This document shows positions 52,881-60,535 of a DNA stretch of 64,000 nucleotides, one piece after another. The stretch's first letter is position 1; each line of letters opens with the position of its first letter. The stretch comes from Gammaproteobacteria bacterium. Its GTDB lineage: Bacteria; Pseudomonadota; Gammaproteobacteria; Pseudomonadales; Pseudohongiellaceae. The notes below the pieces were generated by a model that searched no databases, was not told the DNA's origin, and saw only the letters and a program-made list of their open reading frames with translations. Location of the stretch: positions 186,001 to 250,000 of the forward strand of contig JAUXNX010000026.1 of NCBI GenBank assembly GCA_030682575.1. Reading direction: 5' to 3'. The translations under genes and the position numbers were made by a program.

Positions 52881-53560
52881 ACACATCAATGCAGAAAGGG
52901 TTTTTCCTGGCACCTTTGGTTTTTGTATTGATGTTGAAAGTCTCGATTGTGCACGCACAGACAGAGCCGCCGGAGACTCCTGTCCTTCCTGCTACACAGG
53001 CCTATCTGGATGGTGATTTCCTCACAGCCCACTCTCTCTGGCAACCGCTGGCGCTGGCTGGTGATGCCGACGCTCAGACCAATCTCGGCATTCTTTTTCG
53101 CCATGGGCTCGGTGTAGTGCAGGATCAATCGGCTGCACTGCACTGGTTCCAGCAGGCGGCAGGACAGAGTTATCCGCGTGGCAAGTTCCAGCTTGGTCAG
53201 CTCTACGATTATGGGCTGGGTGTTCAGCAAAACCACACCGAAGCCCTGCGCTGGTATCGCGCGTCGGCAGATCAGGGGTATGTGCGGGCGCAGTTCATTC
53301 TGGGGGCAATGTATGGCGAAGGACGCGGCGTGCCCCGGAGTGCGAGCGAGGCTGCCCGTTGGTACAGACTTGCGGCAGAGCAGGGCGATGCCAATGCACA
53401 GAATATTCTGGGACGCATGCTGATGGATGCAGATGGCGTGGAGCGCGATGACGCTGACGCCCTGAAGTGGTTTGTTGCTGCTGCGCTGCAGGGACATGCC
53501 GATGCGCAGGAGAATCTGCGCCGTGTCTGCGAAACTCAAGTCAGCGACGACTGTCCGTAA
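52877..53560 (+). CDS. Sel1-repeat exported protein
   Basis: A 227-residue protein with a signal peptide (MNTSMQKGFFLAPLVFVLMLKVSIVHAQ). At least four Sel1-like repeats of about 36 residues follow (for example DADAQTNLGILFRHGLGVVQDQSAALHWFQQAA, YPRGKFQLGQLYDYGLGVQQNHTEALRWYRASA, YVRAQFILGAMYGEGRGVPRSASEAARWYRLAA). Sel1 repeats form alpha-solenoids for protein binding. Translational coupling with the phosphate transporter gene suggests a shared context, though a direct link is not shown by sequence. The last cysteines (VCETQVSDDC) may pair. Confidence 0.87.
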   Translation: MNTSMQKGFFLAPLVFVLMLKVSIVHAQTEPPETPVLPATQAYLDGDFLTAHSLWQPLALAGDADAQTNLGILFRHGLGVVQDQSAALHWFQQAAGQSYPRGKFQLGQLYDYGLGVQQNHTEALRWYRASADQGYVRAQFILGAMYGEGRGVPRSASEAARWYRLAAEQGDANAQNILGRMLMDADGVERDDADALKWFVAAALQGHADAQENLRRVCETQVSDDCP

Positions 53561-53569
53561 CACGTTGAG

Positions 53570-55378
53570 TTATTCAGAGGTTCCTTGACTCTGCGCTGCA
53601 TCTCTTTCCTGCACTCGCGCACCTGTTTCCTTCTCCCTTTGTGCGTCGCCGGGTGTCCACTCTTCAATGCCTTTGTAGTATTCCTGCATCAGCGGGTAAC
53701 GCTCAGTCCGTTGCGCTCCAATGCGGCGTATGACACGAGACAGAGGCACATCCAGCAACAGCAGCGCCTGCGATGCAATCATCAGCCCGGCTTCCAGCGT
53801 TTCTGGAATCACCTGCGATGCACCCGCTTTCTGCAGCTCCAGCACGTGTTTTTCGTCCCGTGTGCGCACCATGACAGGTAACTCCGGTCGGGCGCGCCGC
53901 AGGCATCCAAGAATCTTCAACGCCGCTTCGTAGTCGTTGTGTGCAATGACGAGCAGTCGGGCACGATCCAGTCCGAGTTGGTCGAGGATGTCCTTCTCAC
54001 TGGCGTCTCCGTAGAACACCGGCTCTCCTGCACTGTGCGCTTCCTTGACCCGGGTGGAATCAAGGTCGAGTGCAATGAAGGGAATATGTTCTTCGTTGAG
54101 GAAGTGCCCAACGCTCTGACCGATTCGCCCGAAGCCGCAGATGATCACGTGCCCTTGCAACTCACTGGTGAGTTCGGCATTCACTTTTGGTATATGGTCA
54201 TCCGTTGGTTCGGTGCGATGCATGAGTTTGCAGGCAATGGCGTGGTTGAAGCGAATCAGGAACGGCCCGGCGATCATCGCCAGCAATACGGAGGAGAGCA
54301 CGATCTGCCCGAGAGTGGCGTCGATTACGTTGGCGCTCAGTGCGATGGCCAGTAGTGCGAAGCCGAACTCGCCGCCCACTGCCAGCAGCAGACCGGTGCG
54401 CCAGGCGGTCATGAGGTCCACACCGGAGCGACGGACAATCACGGTCACCAAAAGCGTCTTGCTGATGATCAGTATCAGCGCGCCCAGCAGCGTCCAGTAC
54501 CAGGTCTGCACGAGCGACGCAGGATCGAACAGCATGCCGATGCCTACAAAGAACAGACCAAGAAGGACATCGCGAAACGGTCGAATGGTCGACTCGATCT
54601 GGTGCCGAAACTCGGTCTCACCCAGCATCATGCCTGCCAGAAACGCACCGAAAGCCAGCGACAGCCCCAGACTGTTGGTCACCCAGGCAGATAGCAGTGC
54701 CACCAGCAACACTGTCAGAGTGAATATTTCCTGGGAGCGGCGCTGTGTCACTACATGAAAGAGCGGGCGCAGCAACCATCTGCCCACGACAAATACAATC
54801 ACCAATGCCAGCGCTGCCTTGGCTATTGCCCACACCAGCGCGCTGGTCACCTCGTTGGCGCTGGCAGCAATCCCCAGTACAGGAATGACCACCACAAAAG
54901 GCACTGCAGTCACATCCTGGAAGACTGACATTGCCAGCCCCAGTCGGCCGTGTTGACTCGTGTCTTCGCCCTGTTCGCTGAGTTGCTTGCTGATGATGGT
55001 GGTCGAGGACTGCGCGAACACGGCGCCAATGACAAATGCGGCGGCAGCGGGAATGCCGACCGCCCATCCTCCCAGAGCGACGACCGCAGTGGTGAGCGCA
55101 ACCTGTCCCGTACCAAGGCCGAGCACCTGATGGCGCATGGCATTCAACTGTGGCAGCGAAAAGTTGAGGCCGATGGTGAACAACAGAAACACCACGCCGA
55201 ATTCGGCAATCGCGCCGATTTGTGGCAGATCAATAATGGGGCCGACGGTGAACGGTCCGAGAATCATCCCCACCAGCAGATAACCAAGGCTGGAAGGTAT
55301 ATGCAGGCGCTGAAACGCGACCACGATTGATACGGTCACTCCCAGCAGCAACAGGACTTGAGCAAATGGGTCCGGCAA
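53570..55378 (-). CDS. CPA2 family K+/H+ antiporter, KefB type
   Basis: A 602-residue antiporter. No ATG is near the family start; TTG 55378 with GGAGA 6 bases upstream gives MPDPFAQVLLLLGVTVSIVVAF and the usual length. Twelve or thirteen spans cover about residues 5-385, with the ion-binding region AFVIGAVFAQSSTTIISKQLSEQGE. A TrkA-N domain follows (about 415-535) with VIICGFGRIGQSVGHFL, the G-x-G-x2-G NAD(H) fold that gates the channel. The C-terminus (HVLELQKAGASQVIPETLEAGLMIASQALLLL) is typical of KefB. No kefG/kefF ancillary gene is adjacent. It converges with the Sel1 gene. Confidence 0.9.
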   Translation of the reverse strand: MPDPFAQVLLLLGVTVSIVVAFQRLHIPSSLGYLLVGMILGPFTVGPIIDLPQIGAIAEFGVVFLLFTIGLNFSLPQLNAMRHQVLGLGTGQVALTTAVVALGGWAVGIPAAAAFVIGAVFAQSSTTIISKQLSEQGEDTSQHGRLGLAMSVFQDVTAVPFVVVIPVLGIAASANEVTSALVWAIAKAALALVIVFVVGRWLLRPLFHVVTQRRSQEIFTLTVLLVALLSAWVTNSLGLSLAFGAFLAGMMLGETEFRHQIESTIRPFRDVLLGLFFVGIGMLFDPASLVQTWYWTLLGALILIISKTLLVTVIVRRSGVDLMTAWRTGLLLAVGGEFGFALLAIALSANVIDATLGQIVLSSVLLAMIAGPFLIRFNHAIACKLMHRTEPTDDHIPKVNAELTSELQGHVIICGFGRIGQSVGHFLNEEHIPFIALDLDSTRVKEAHSAGEPVFYGDASEKDILDQLGLDRARLLVIAHNDYEAALKILGCLRRARPELPVMVRTRDEKHVLELQKAGASQVIPETLEAGLMIASQALLLLDVPLSRVIRRIGAQRTERYPLMQEYYKGIEEWTPGDAQREKETGARVQERDAAQSQGTSE

Positions 55379-55589
55379 GGGAAATCTCCGCACAGAGGTG
55401 TAAACAAGGAACTGTGAACCAACAGCCTTGAACCAAAGGCCTGGACAACCGCTCCAAGTTAACCGCTCTTCGATCTCCCGGCAACCTGTATGCTTGTCAC
55501 TGCGACAGGCGCCCGGCATGATGGCACCCGGCGCCATCGGAGTCGAAAGAAGTCCGGGGCTATTGAACACTTGCCAATGAGGGATTGCC

Positions 55590-56711
55590 ATGTCGCACAG
55601 TCGTCGACAGTTTCTGAAAACGCTGGTGCTGTTTTCTTCAGCACTGATGCTGCCGTTCAAAACACTCGCCCAGCAAATCGTGACCCGGGTGCTGACAGTG
55701 GCAGGCACCGGTGTCGCCGGATACGAGTTCGAGGGCGAAACGGGACTGCCCGCAGTGGCTACGCTTATCAATAATCCCTACGGAGTGGTGGTCGGGCCGG
55801 ACGGTGCGCTGTATTTTTGTGAAGTTGATACTGGCAGAACGCGGCGGATGGGGCTCGATGACGGGTTGCTGACCACAGTTGCAGGCAATGGTGAGAAATC
55901 CTACACAGGTAATGGTGGTCCGGCGCTGGCCGCTGCATTCTCTGCACCTCACGAAATCCGTTTCGATGCGGGAGGCAGTCTCTATGTGGTGGAACGCGAT
56001 TCTCATGTGGTGCGGCGTGTGGACGCCGTGACTGGCATTGTTTCCACTGTGGCGGGCACTGGCGAGCCCGGTTTCTCCGGCGATGGTGGTCCAGCCGTAT
56101 CTGCACAGTTGCGCCAGCCCCACAGCATTGCCTTCGATGCCGATGGCAATCTGCTGATATGTGACATCGGCAACCATCGTGTACGTCTGGTGGATATGAC
56201 CAGTGGCACCATCAGCACACTGTCGGGAACGGGAGAGCGCGAGCAGACACCGGACTCCGCGCCACTGGCAGGTACCCACCTGCGCGGCCCACGCTCCATC
56301 GACACCGACAATGACGGTAATGCTTATCTCGTGCTGCGCGAGGGCAACGCGGTGTTCAAACTTGATCTGCGAGCGCAGCGTTTGCAGCGCATTGCGGGTA
56401 CCGGCCAGAGTGGTTACGCGGGCGATGGTGGCCCGGCAATTGACTGCACGTTCAATGGTCCCAAGGGAATTGCCTACTCTGCAGAAGATCACAGCCTCTA
56501 TATTGTGGACACGGAGAACCACGTCATTCGTCGTATGGATCTGACCAGTGGCATCATCACGACAGTGCTTGGCACAGGCTCAGTGGCTGATGGCCCCGAT
56601 GGCGATCCGCTGCAGTGTGCATTGGCGAGGCCGCACGGTGTGTTCGTGCATCAGGGTGTGGTGTACGTGACCGATAGCGAGAACCATCGCATCCGGGCTG
56701 TTACTGCATGA
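55590..56711 (+). CDS. Tat-exported NHL-repeat beta-propeller protein
   Basis: A 373-residue protein with a twin-arginine signal (MSHSRRQFLKTLVLFSSALMLPFKTLAQ). The mature part is a row of about six NHL-type repeats, each with a motif like VAGTG, GxxGDGGPA, LxxPxxIAFDADGNLLICDIGNHRVRLVD. This predicts a six-bladed beta-propeller, as in NHL or SMP-30-like proteins. Tat export suggests it folds in the cytoplasm, perhaps with a cofactor or metal. No catalytic residues could be named. TGAGGGAT precedes the ATG. It converges with the LuxR-type regulator. Confidence 0.85.
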   Translation: MSHSRRQFLKTLVLFSSALMLPFKTLAQQIVTRVLTVAGTGVAGYEFEGETGLPAVATLINNPYGVVVGPDGALYFCEVDTGRTRRMGLDDGLLTTVAGNGEKSYTGNGGPALAAAFSAPHEIRFDAGGSLYVVERDSHVVRRVDAVTGIVSTVAGTGEPGFSGDGGPAVSAQLRQPHSIAFDADGNLLICDIGNHRVRLVDMTSGTISTLSGTGEREQTPDSAPLAGTHLRGPRSIDTDNDGNAYLVLREGNAVFKLDLRAQRLQRIAGTGQSGYAGDGGPAIDCTFNGPKGIAYSAEDHSLYIVDTENHVIRRMDLTSGIITTVLGTGSVADGPDGDPLQCALARPHGVFVHQGVVYVTDSENHRIRAVTA

Positions 56712-56722
56712 TTGCAGGAGCA

Positions 56723-57397
56723 TTAAGGCTTGATGTCATTCCGATTGGCAAAGGCATACAGCTCCACGCGATTGCTGAGCGCCAATTTGGCGTATATCGA
56801 GGTCAGATGGTTGCGTAGTGTGTGATCACTGATGTGCAATCGTGCCGCAATCTCTGGAGTACTGGCCGAAGCATCGCGTCCGATTTCCACGACGGTCAGC
56901 CGCTCCTTGCGAGTCAGGGTTGCAATCCTGGTCTGTTCGCTGCTTTGTTTCGGATCTGGCTTCTTGCGCAACATTTGTTGGAAAACCCTGCCAGTCGTGA
57001 CCCGGTCCAGCCACAACTCTCCGTGCGCCACCCGTTCCAGCGCCTTGTAATAGACATCTACTGGATCAGTCTTCTTGACGATACCGCTGGCTCCCAGCGC
57101 TACCGCGCCATCGATCACCTCCGTGTCATTGGAATCGGTCATGACCAGCACCCGCCCGGGCAAGGCCGCCAGCAATTCGGCTATGATTTCCAGACCCGCT
57201 GTCGTACTGATCTCGATCAGCACCACGTCCGGGGTTTGCTTGGTCAGCGCCGCAATGGCCGCTTCGCGATCAGTGGCCGCCCCCACAACTTTGATTGCAG
57301 GGCGGTGGTTTTCCAACAGGCGTTCAAGACCATAGATCACGATAGGGAACCTGCTCAGCAGCAGCACTTTTATGGGAGGTGTCTGGAGGACGGACAT
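56723..57397 (-). CDS. LuxR/NarL-type regulator with degenerate receiver domain
   Basis: A 224-residue protein. The receiver-like domain (about residues 9-125) lacks the phosphorylation site: the usual paired acidic residues after the first strand are S15-R16 (VLLLSRFP), and the phospho-accepting Asp is replaced by Glu62 (PDVVLIEIS). The conserved Lys appears in GIVKKTDP. The C-terminal helix-turn-helix (about 160-220) is STPEIAARLHISDHTLRNHLTSIYAKLALSNRVELYAFA. The ATG at 57397 has a GAGAGA site upstream; the frame stays open upstream with no family match. It is divergent from the VCBS-type protein gene, which it may regulate. Confidence 0.85.
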   Translation of the reverse strand: MSVLQTPPIKVLLLSRFPIVIYGLERLLENHRPAIKVVGAATDREAAIAALTKQTPDVVLIEISTTAGLEIIAELLAALPGRVLVMTDSNDTEVIDGAVALGASGIVKKTDPVDVYYKALERVAHGELWLDRVTTGRVFQQMLRKKPDPKQSSEQTRIATLTRKERLTVVEIGRDASASTPEIAARLHISDHTLRNHLTSIYAKLALSNRVELYAFANRNDIKP

Positions 57398-57659
57398 GGT
57401 GATTCTCTCTGATCGATGGGTTGTGACTTTTATCTTGGATTCGACCAGGAGTTTTCTCCTGATTTGGCACTTGTGGGCATAGGATAAGTTACTGAGAAAA
57501 AAGTAGAAAGCTCCTTTGCTGCATAAATCGCGAGTCCCTAGAATGTGCATCACGTTAAGCACTGGCTGATGCCGCAGTTTGTACAATGCGCAGTTCGGCT
57601 TGCCCAGGCTTCAACATTATTTTTTTTTGCAGTTTTGATTGTATCCCAGGAGATAGCGC

Positions 57660-59282
57660 ATGGCCCGTTCGATGAGTTTTTTGATCAATAAAGCATCAAC
57701 CGAAAGCACCATCCCGCAAGTCCGCATCACCATTACCGAGTCTGCCACTGGCAACCTGTCGTTCAGTATCACTCAGGAAGACGGCATTGTGGGAGACCTG
57801 CGGGGTCTGTTCTTTGACCTGGCCGACAAATCTCTGGTAGGCAGTCTCAGCACCAGTACGGCGAACACAGGTTTTCGTCAGGGTACTGATGCGGTGAAGG
57901 ATCTGGGGGAAGGCGTGAACATGAATGGCCTGACCGGTTCGGGTAAAGGTTTTGATGCCGGAATCAAAATCGGCACCGCCGGTGTTGGCAAGGACGACAT
58001 CCGCAGCTATGACTTTACTCTGTCCAGCAGCGTGCGAGCTCTGAGCATAGATGATTTTGCGAATGTTGATTTCGGTGTGCGTTTGACCTCGGTCGGTGTA
58101 TTGGGTGGCAGTCGCAATGATTCGTCCAAGATCATTGAAACCACGTCAACCGGTGTGAATGCAATTGACGATAACTCTGGCGTTGTCGTTGAGAACAATA
58201 CCGCCAGCGGCAATCTGTTTGCTAATGATTACAGTGCTGCTGGAAGCATCAACACACTGACTTCCTGGAGTGGTGGAGCCATCGGTGCCACTGTGGCGCT
58301 GAGTAGCGATGATGCGGACGCGTTAGCTATCGGATCAGTCACGCTGGGCAGTGACGGTCAGTGGGTAGTGTCTGCGGACGGTGCTCAGGCCGACCAGCTT
58401 TCAGCCAATGAATCGATCACCAAAACTTTCACCTACACAGTGAAGAATGCATTAAGCGATGCATCAGACGATTGGAGTTCAGATACTGCCACATTCACTA
58501 TCGTGATCAATGGCGAGAACGACGGTCCTGTAGCACTGGATGACGTGGAAGCTGCGATTCAGGAAGGGCAGGCAATAGTGAATGCCAGTGTCACCGCCAA
58601 CGATTCGGATGTAGACCGTCTGGATACTCACATCTGGAGTTTGCAGGACGGCACCTTCGTGGATGCTCAGGGCAGTCAGGCCAAGGGCACACTGGTGTTC
58701 AATGCTGACGGCACCTGGTCATATGATTCCGGTGATGCTTACAACTACCTGAACGATGGCGAGTCTGTGACGCTGTCATTTCAGTATGCAATGACCGACA
58801 ACCACGGAGCGTTCTCCATTGCCACTGTCAGTTTCGCCATCGAAGGCAAGGGCAGTGCGCCAATAGTGGTGCCGCCGCTTCCTGCCAACGATTTTGCCAG
58901 CTGGGCTCAGGAAATTTCTCACTTCACGCTGGTATTTGACACAGCGGCCGGCGACAAGACAGACCAGGGAAGTGACGGCTTCTACACGGTCAAGTTTAAC
59001 TTTGACCCGGGTGTGCGTGATCTGGACCTGATCATTAAAGACGTTCTGGCAGGATTGGTGGCAAATGACCCCTACGTCGACAGCAACACCGATTTGCTGG
59101 GAGTGGTGATCAAGGGTGGTCAGCAGACGACTTCGTTCTTCTCGTATGGTGTACACAACACCAATGGTGAAGCAGCTGATGTATTGCCAGTGGGTGTTGG
59201 ATTCTGGCTTGATGGCACCCAAGCGGGTGAGCAGAGCGCTCCTGCGATTGATGTCAGTTATGCAGCAGGCTTCATTTACTGA
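57660..59282 (+). CDS. VCBS/cadherin-repeat surface protein
   Basis: A 540-residue acidic protein without an N-terminal signal peptide, as is usual for type I secretion substrates. Domain 1 (about residues 18-165) has GNLSFSITQEDGIVGDLRGLFFDLADKSLVGSLS. Residues about 170-290 and 290-410 are VCBS-like repeats, each ending in the marker TFTIVINGENDGPVALDD or its equivalent, with Asp-rich calcium-binding loops. The C-terminal domain (about 420-540) has FTLVFDTAAGDKTDQGSDGFYTVKFNF. A good AGGAG site lies before the ATG. No secretion genes are adjacent. The neighbouring LuxR regulator suggests a regulated surface or biofilm protein. Confidence 0.8.
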   Translation: MARSMSFLINKASTESTIPQVRITITESATGNLSFSITQEDGIVGDLRGLFFDLADKSLVGSLSTSTANTGFRQGTDAVKDLGEGVNMNGLTGSGKGFDAGIKIGTAGVGKDDIRSYDFTLSSSVRALSIDDFANVDFGVRLTSVGVLGGSRNDSSKIIETTSTGVNAIDDNSGVVVENNTASGNLFANDYSAAGSINTLTSWSGGAIGATVALSSDDADALAIGSVTLGSDGQWVVSADGAQADQLSANESITKTFTYTVKNALSDASDDWSSDTATFTIVINGENDGPVALDDVEAAIQEGQAIVNASVTANDSDVDRLDTHIWSLQDGTFVDAQGSQAKGTLVFNADGTWSYDSGDAYNYLNDGESVTLSFQYAMTDNHGAFSIATVSFAIEGKGSAPIVVPPLPANDFASWAQEISHFTLVFDTAAGDKTDQGSDGFYTVKFNFDPGVRDLDLIIKDVLAGLVANDPYVDSNTDLLGVVIKGGQQTTSFFSYGVHNTNGEAADVLPVGVGFWLDGTQAGEQSAPAIDVSYAAGFIY

Positions 59283-59309
59283 TCCTGACAACTGCGATCA
59301 GAAGTGCGG

Positions 59310-59347
59310 CAACGCCCGGCAGGATTCACTTGTCCTGCCGGGCGTTG
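59310..59347. terminator. Bidirectional terminator overlapping the fabH stop
   Basis: A perfect 15-base stem (CAACGCCCGGCAGGA at 59310-59324 and its complement at 59333-59347) with an 8-base loop. The minus-strand fabH stop codon (59326-59328) lies in the loop, so one arm encodes the last residues of FabH. It starts 28 bases past the VCBS gene stop and can end both convergent transcripts. Confidence 0.8.
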
Positions 59348-60408
59348 TACCTTTGAATGTGCGGCGCCAGAATCTCCAGCGCGGTCTGATGGCAGGGTGG
59401 CAACTCGGCATCACTGATGGAGAGTGGAGTGATCCGCTCCCCCCATTTGACGAGACCTGCCCCCCAGGTGAGACCCGCGCCGAAAGTCGCCATCAACACA
59501 TGATCCCCCGCTTTGATACGGCTTTCTTCAAGCGCCTCGGTCAGCGCAACAGGAATCGTGCCCGCAGAGGTATTGCCGTACTTGTGCACGTTCACCATGA
59601 TCTTTTCTTCAGGAATTCCCAGGCGTTTCGCCAGCGCATCGAGAATACGCCGATTGGCCTGGTGAGGCACCATGATGTTCACATCTTCGACAGTCAAGCC
59701 GCTTTGCTGCAGTACATCTTCGCAGGCGAAGGCCATCGACTTGATCGCGCGCTTGAACACTTCCTGGCCTTCGAAATTCCAGTCCGGATACAGAAAGTCA
59801 TCACTCAGGCGGCTGTAGCCACTGCCGAGATTGGTGATCTGAATGGCCGAGCCCGTGTCCAGTTCGCAACCGATCTTCGCGGCGAGCAGGCCAGTGGCTT
59901 CGTCACTTGCCTCCAGCACAACCGCTCCGCAGGCATCGCCAAACAACACAGCCACATCGCGGCGTGACCAGTTCATGTAATGGCTGATGAACTCACCACC
60001 AATCACCAGCACTTTGCGGTGGGCGCCAGTTCTGATCAGATTGGTGCCGATGTGCAGACCATAGAGAAAGCCGGTGCAGGCTGAGTTGATGTCGATGGCG
60101 GCTGCATCGCGCGCGCCGATGGCGTTCTGCACGATGGAAGCAGTGTTGGGACACAGTGAGTCCATGGTGAGACTGCCTAGCAGGATGAGATCGATCTCGG
60201 CGGCATCCAGATTGGCAGCAGCGAGAGCACGCCTGGCGGCGACGATGGCCATATCAGAGAAGTTGCAGTGGCAGATACGCCGTTCCTGTATTCCGGTACG
60301 GGAGGTTATCCACTCGTCCGAGGTTTCCATGAACGTTGCCAGATCATCATTGCTGAGTACAGCAGGCGGCAGGCATTTTCCCCATCCTGTTATCTGAGCA
60401 AAGTGCAT
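59326..60408 (-). CDS. fabH: 3-oxoacyl-ACP synthase III family protein
   Basis: A 360-residue ketoacyl synthase. The catalytic triad is complete: Cys111 in DINSACTGFLYGL, His249 in PHQANRRI and Asn279 in KYGNTSAGT. The N-terminus (SDEWITSRTGIQERR) is also typical. The protein is about 40 residues longer than E. coli FabH because of an added tail (LSISDAELPPCHQTALEILAPHIQRYNARQ). It stands alone, away from fabD/fabG/acpP, so it may be a second FabH used for branched or special fatty acids or another condensation instead of the main initiator. Its stop lies inside a terminator hairpin. Confidence 0.87.
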   Translation of the reverse strand: MHFAQITGWGKCLPPAVLSNDDLATFMETSDEWITSRTGIQERRICHCNFSDMAIVAARRALAAANLDAAEIDLILLGSLTMDSLCPNTASIVQNAIGARDAAAIDINSACTGFLYGLHIGTNLIRTGAHRKVLVIGGEFISHYMNWSRRDVAVLFGDACGAVVLEASDEATGLLAAKIGCELDTGSAIQITNLGSGYSRLSDDFLYPDWNFEGQEVFKRAIKSMAFACEDVLQQSGLTVEDVNIMVPHQANRRILDALAKRLGIPEEKIMVNVHKYGNTSAGTIPVALTEALEESRIKAGDHVLMATFGAGLTWGAGLVKWGERITPLSISDAELPPCHQTALEILAPHIQRYNARQDK

Positions 60409-60535
60409 GCACGTCTCCTGAATCGGAAGTGACTGATGGGTTCAGAACAGTCTGCCGGATGTTGTGTTGGCGTGACTGATCGGAAAAATTGCAGCGAGTG
60501 TAACGCAATGTTGAGCTTTGCTCACTAACTTGCTT

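Noticed and set aside
53570-55771. A longer version of the KefB-type protein starting 131 codons upstream of 55378
   Set aside because: The added residues do not look like a membrane antiporter and overlap the promoter region of the NHL gene; TTG 55378 has a good ribosome site and gives family length.
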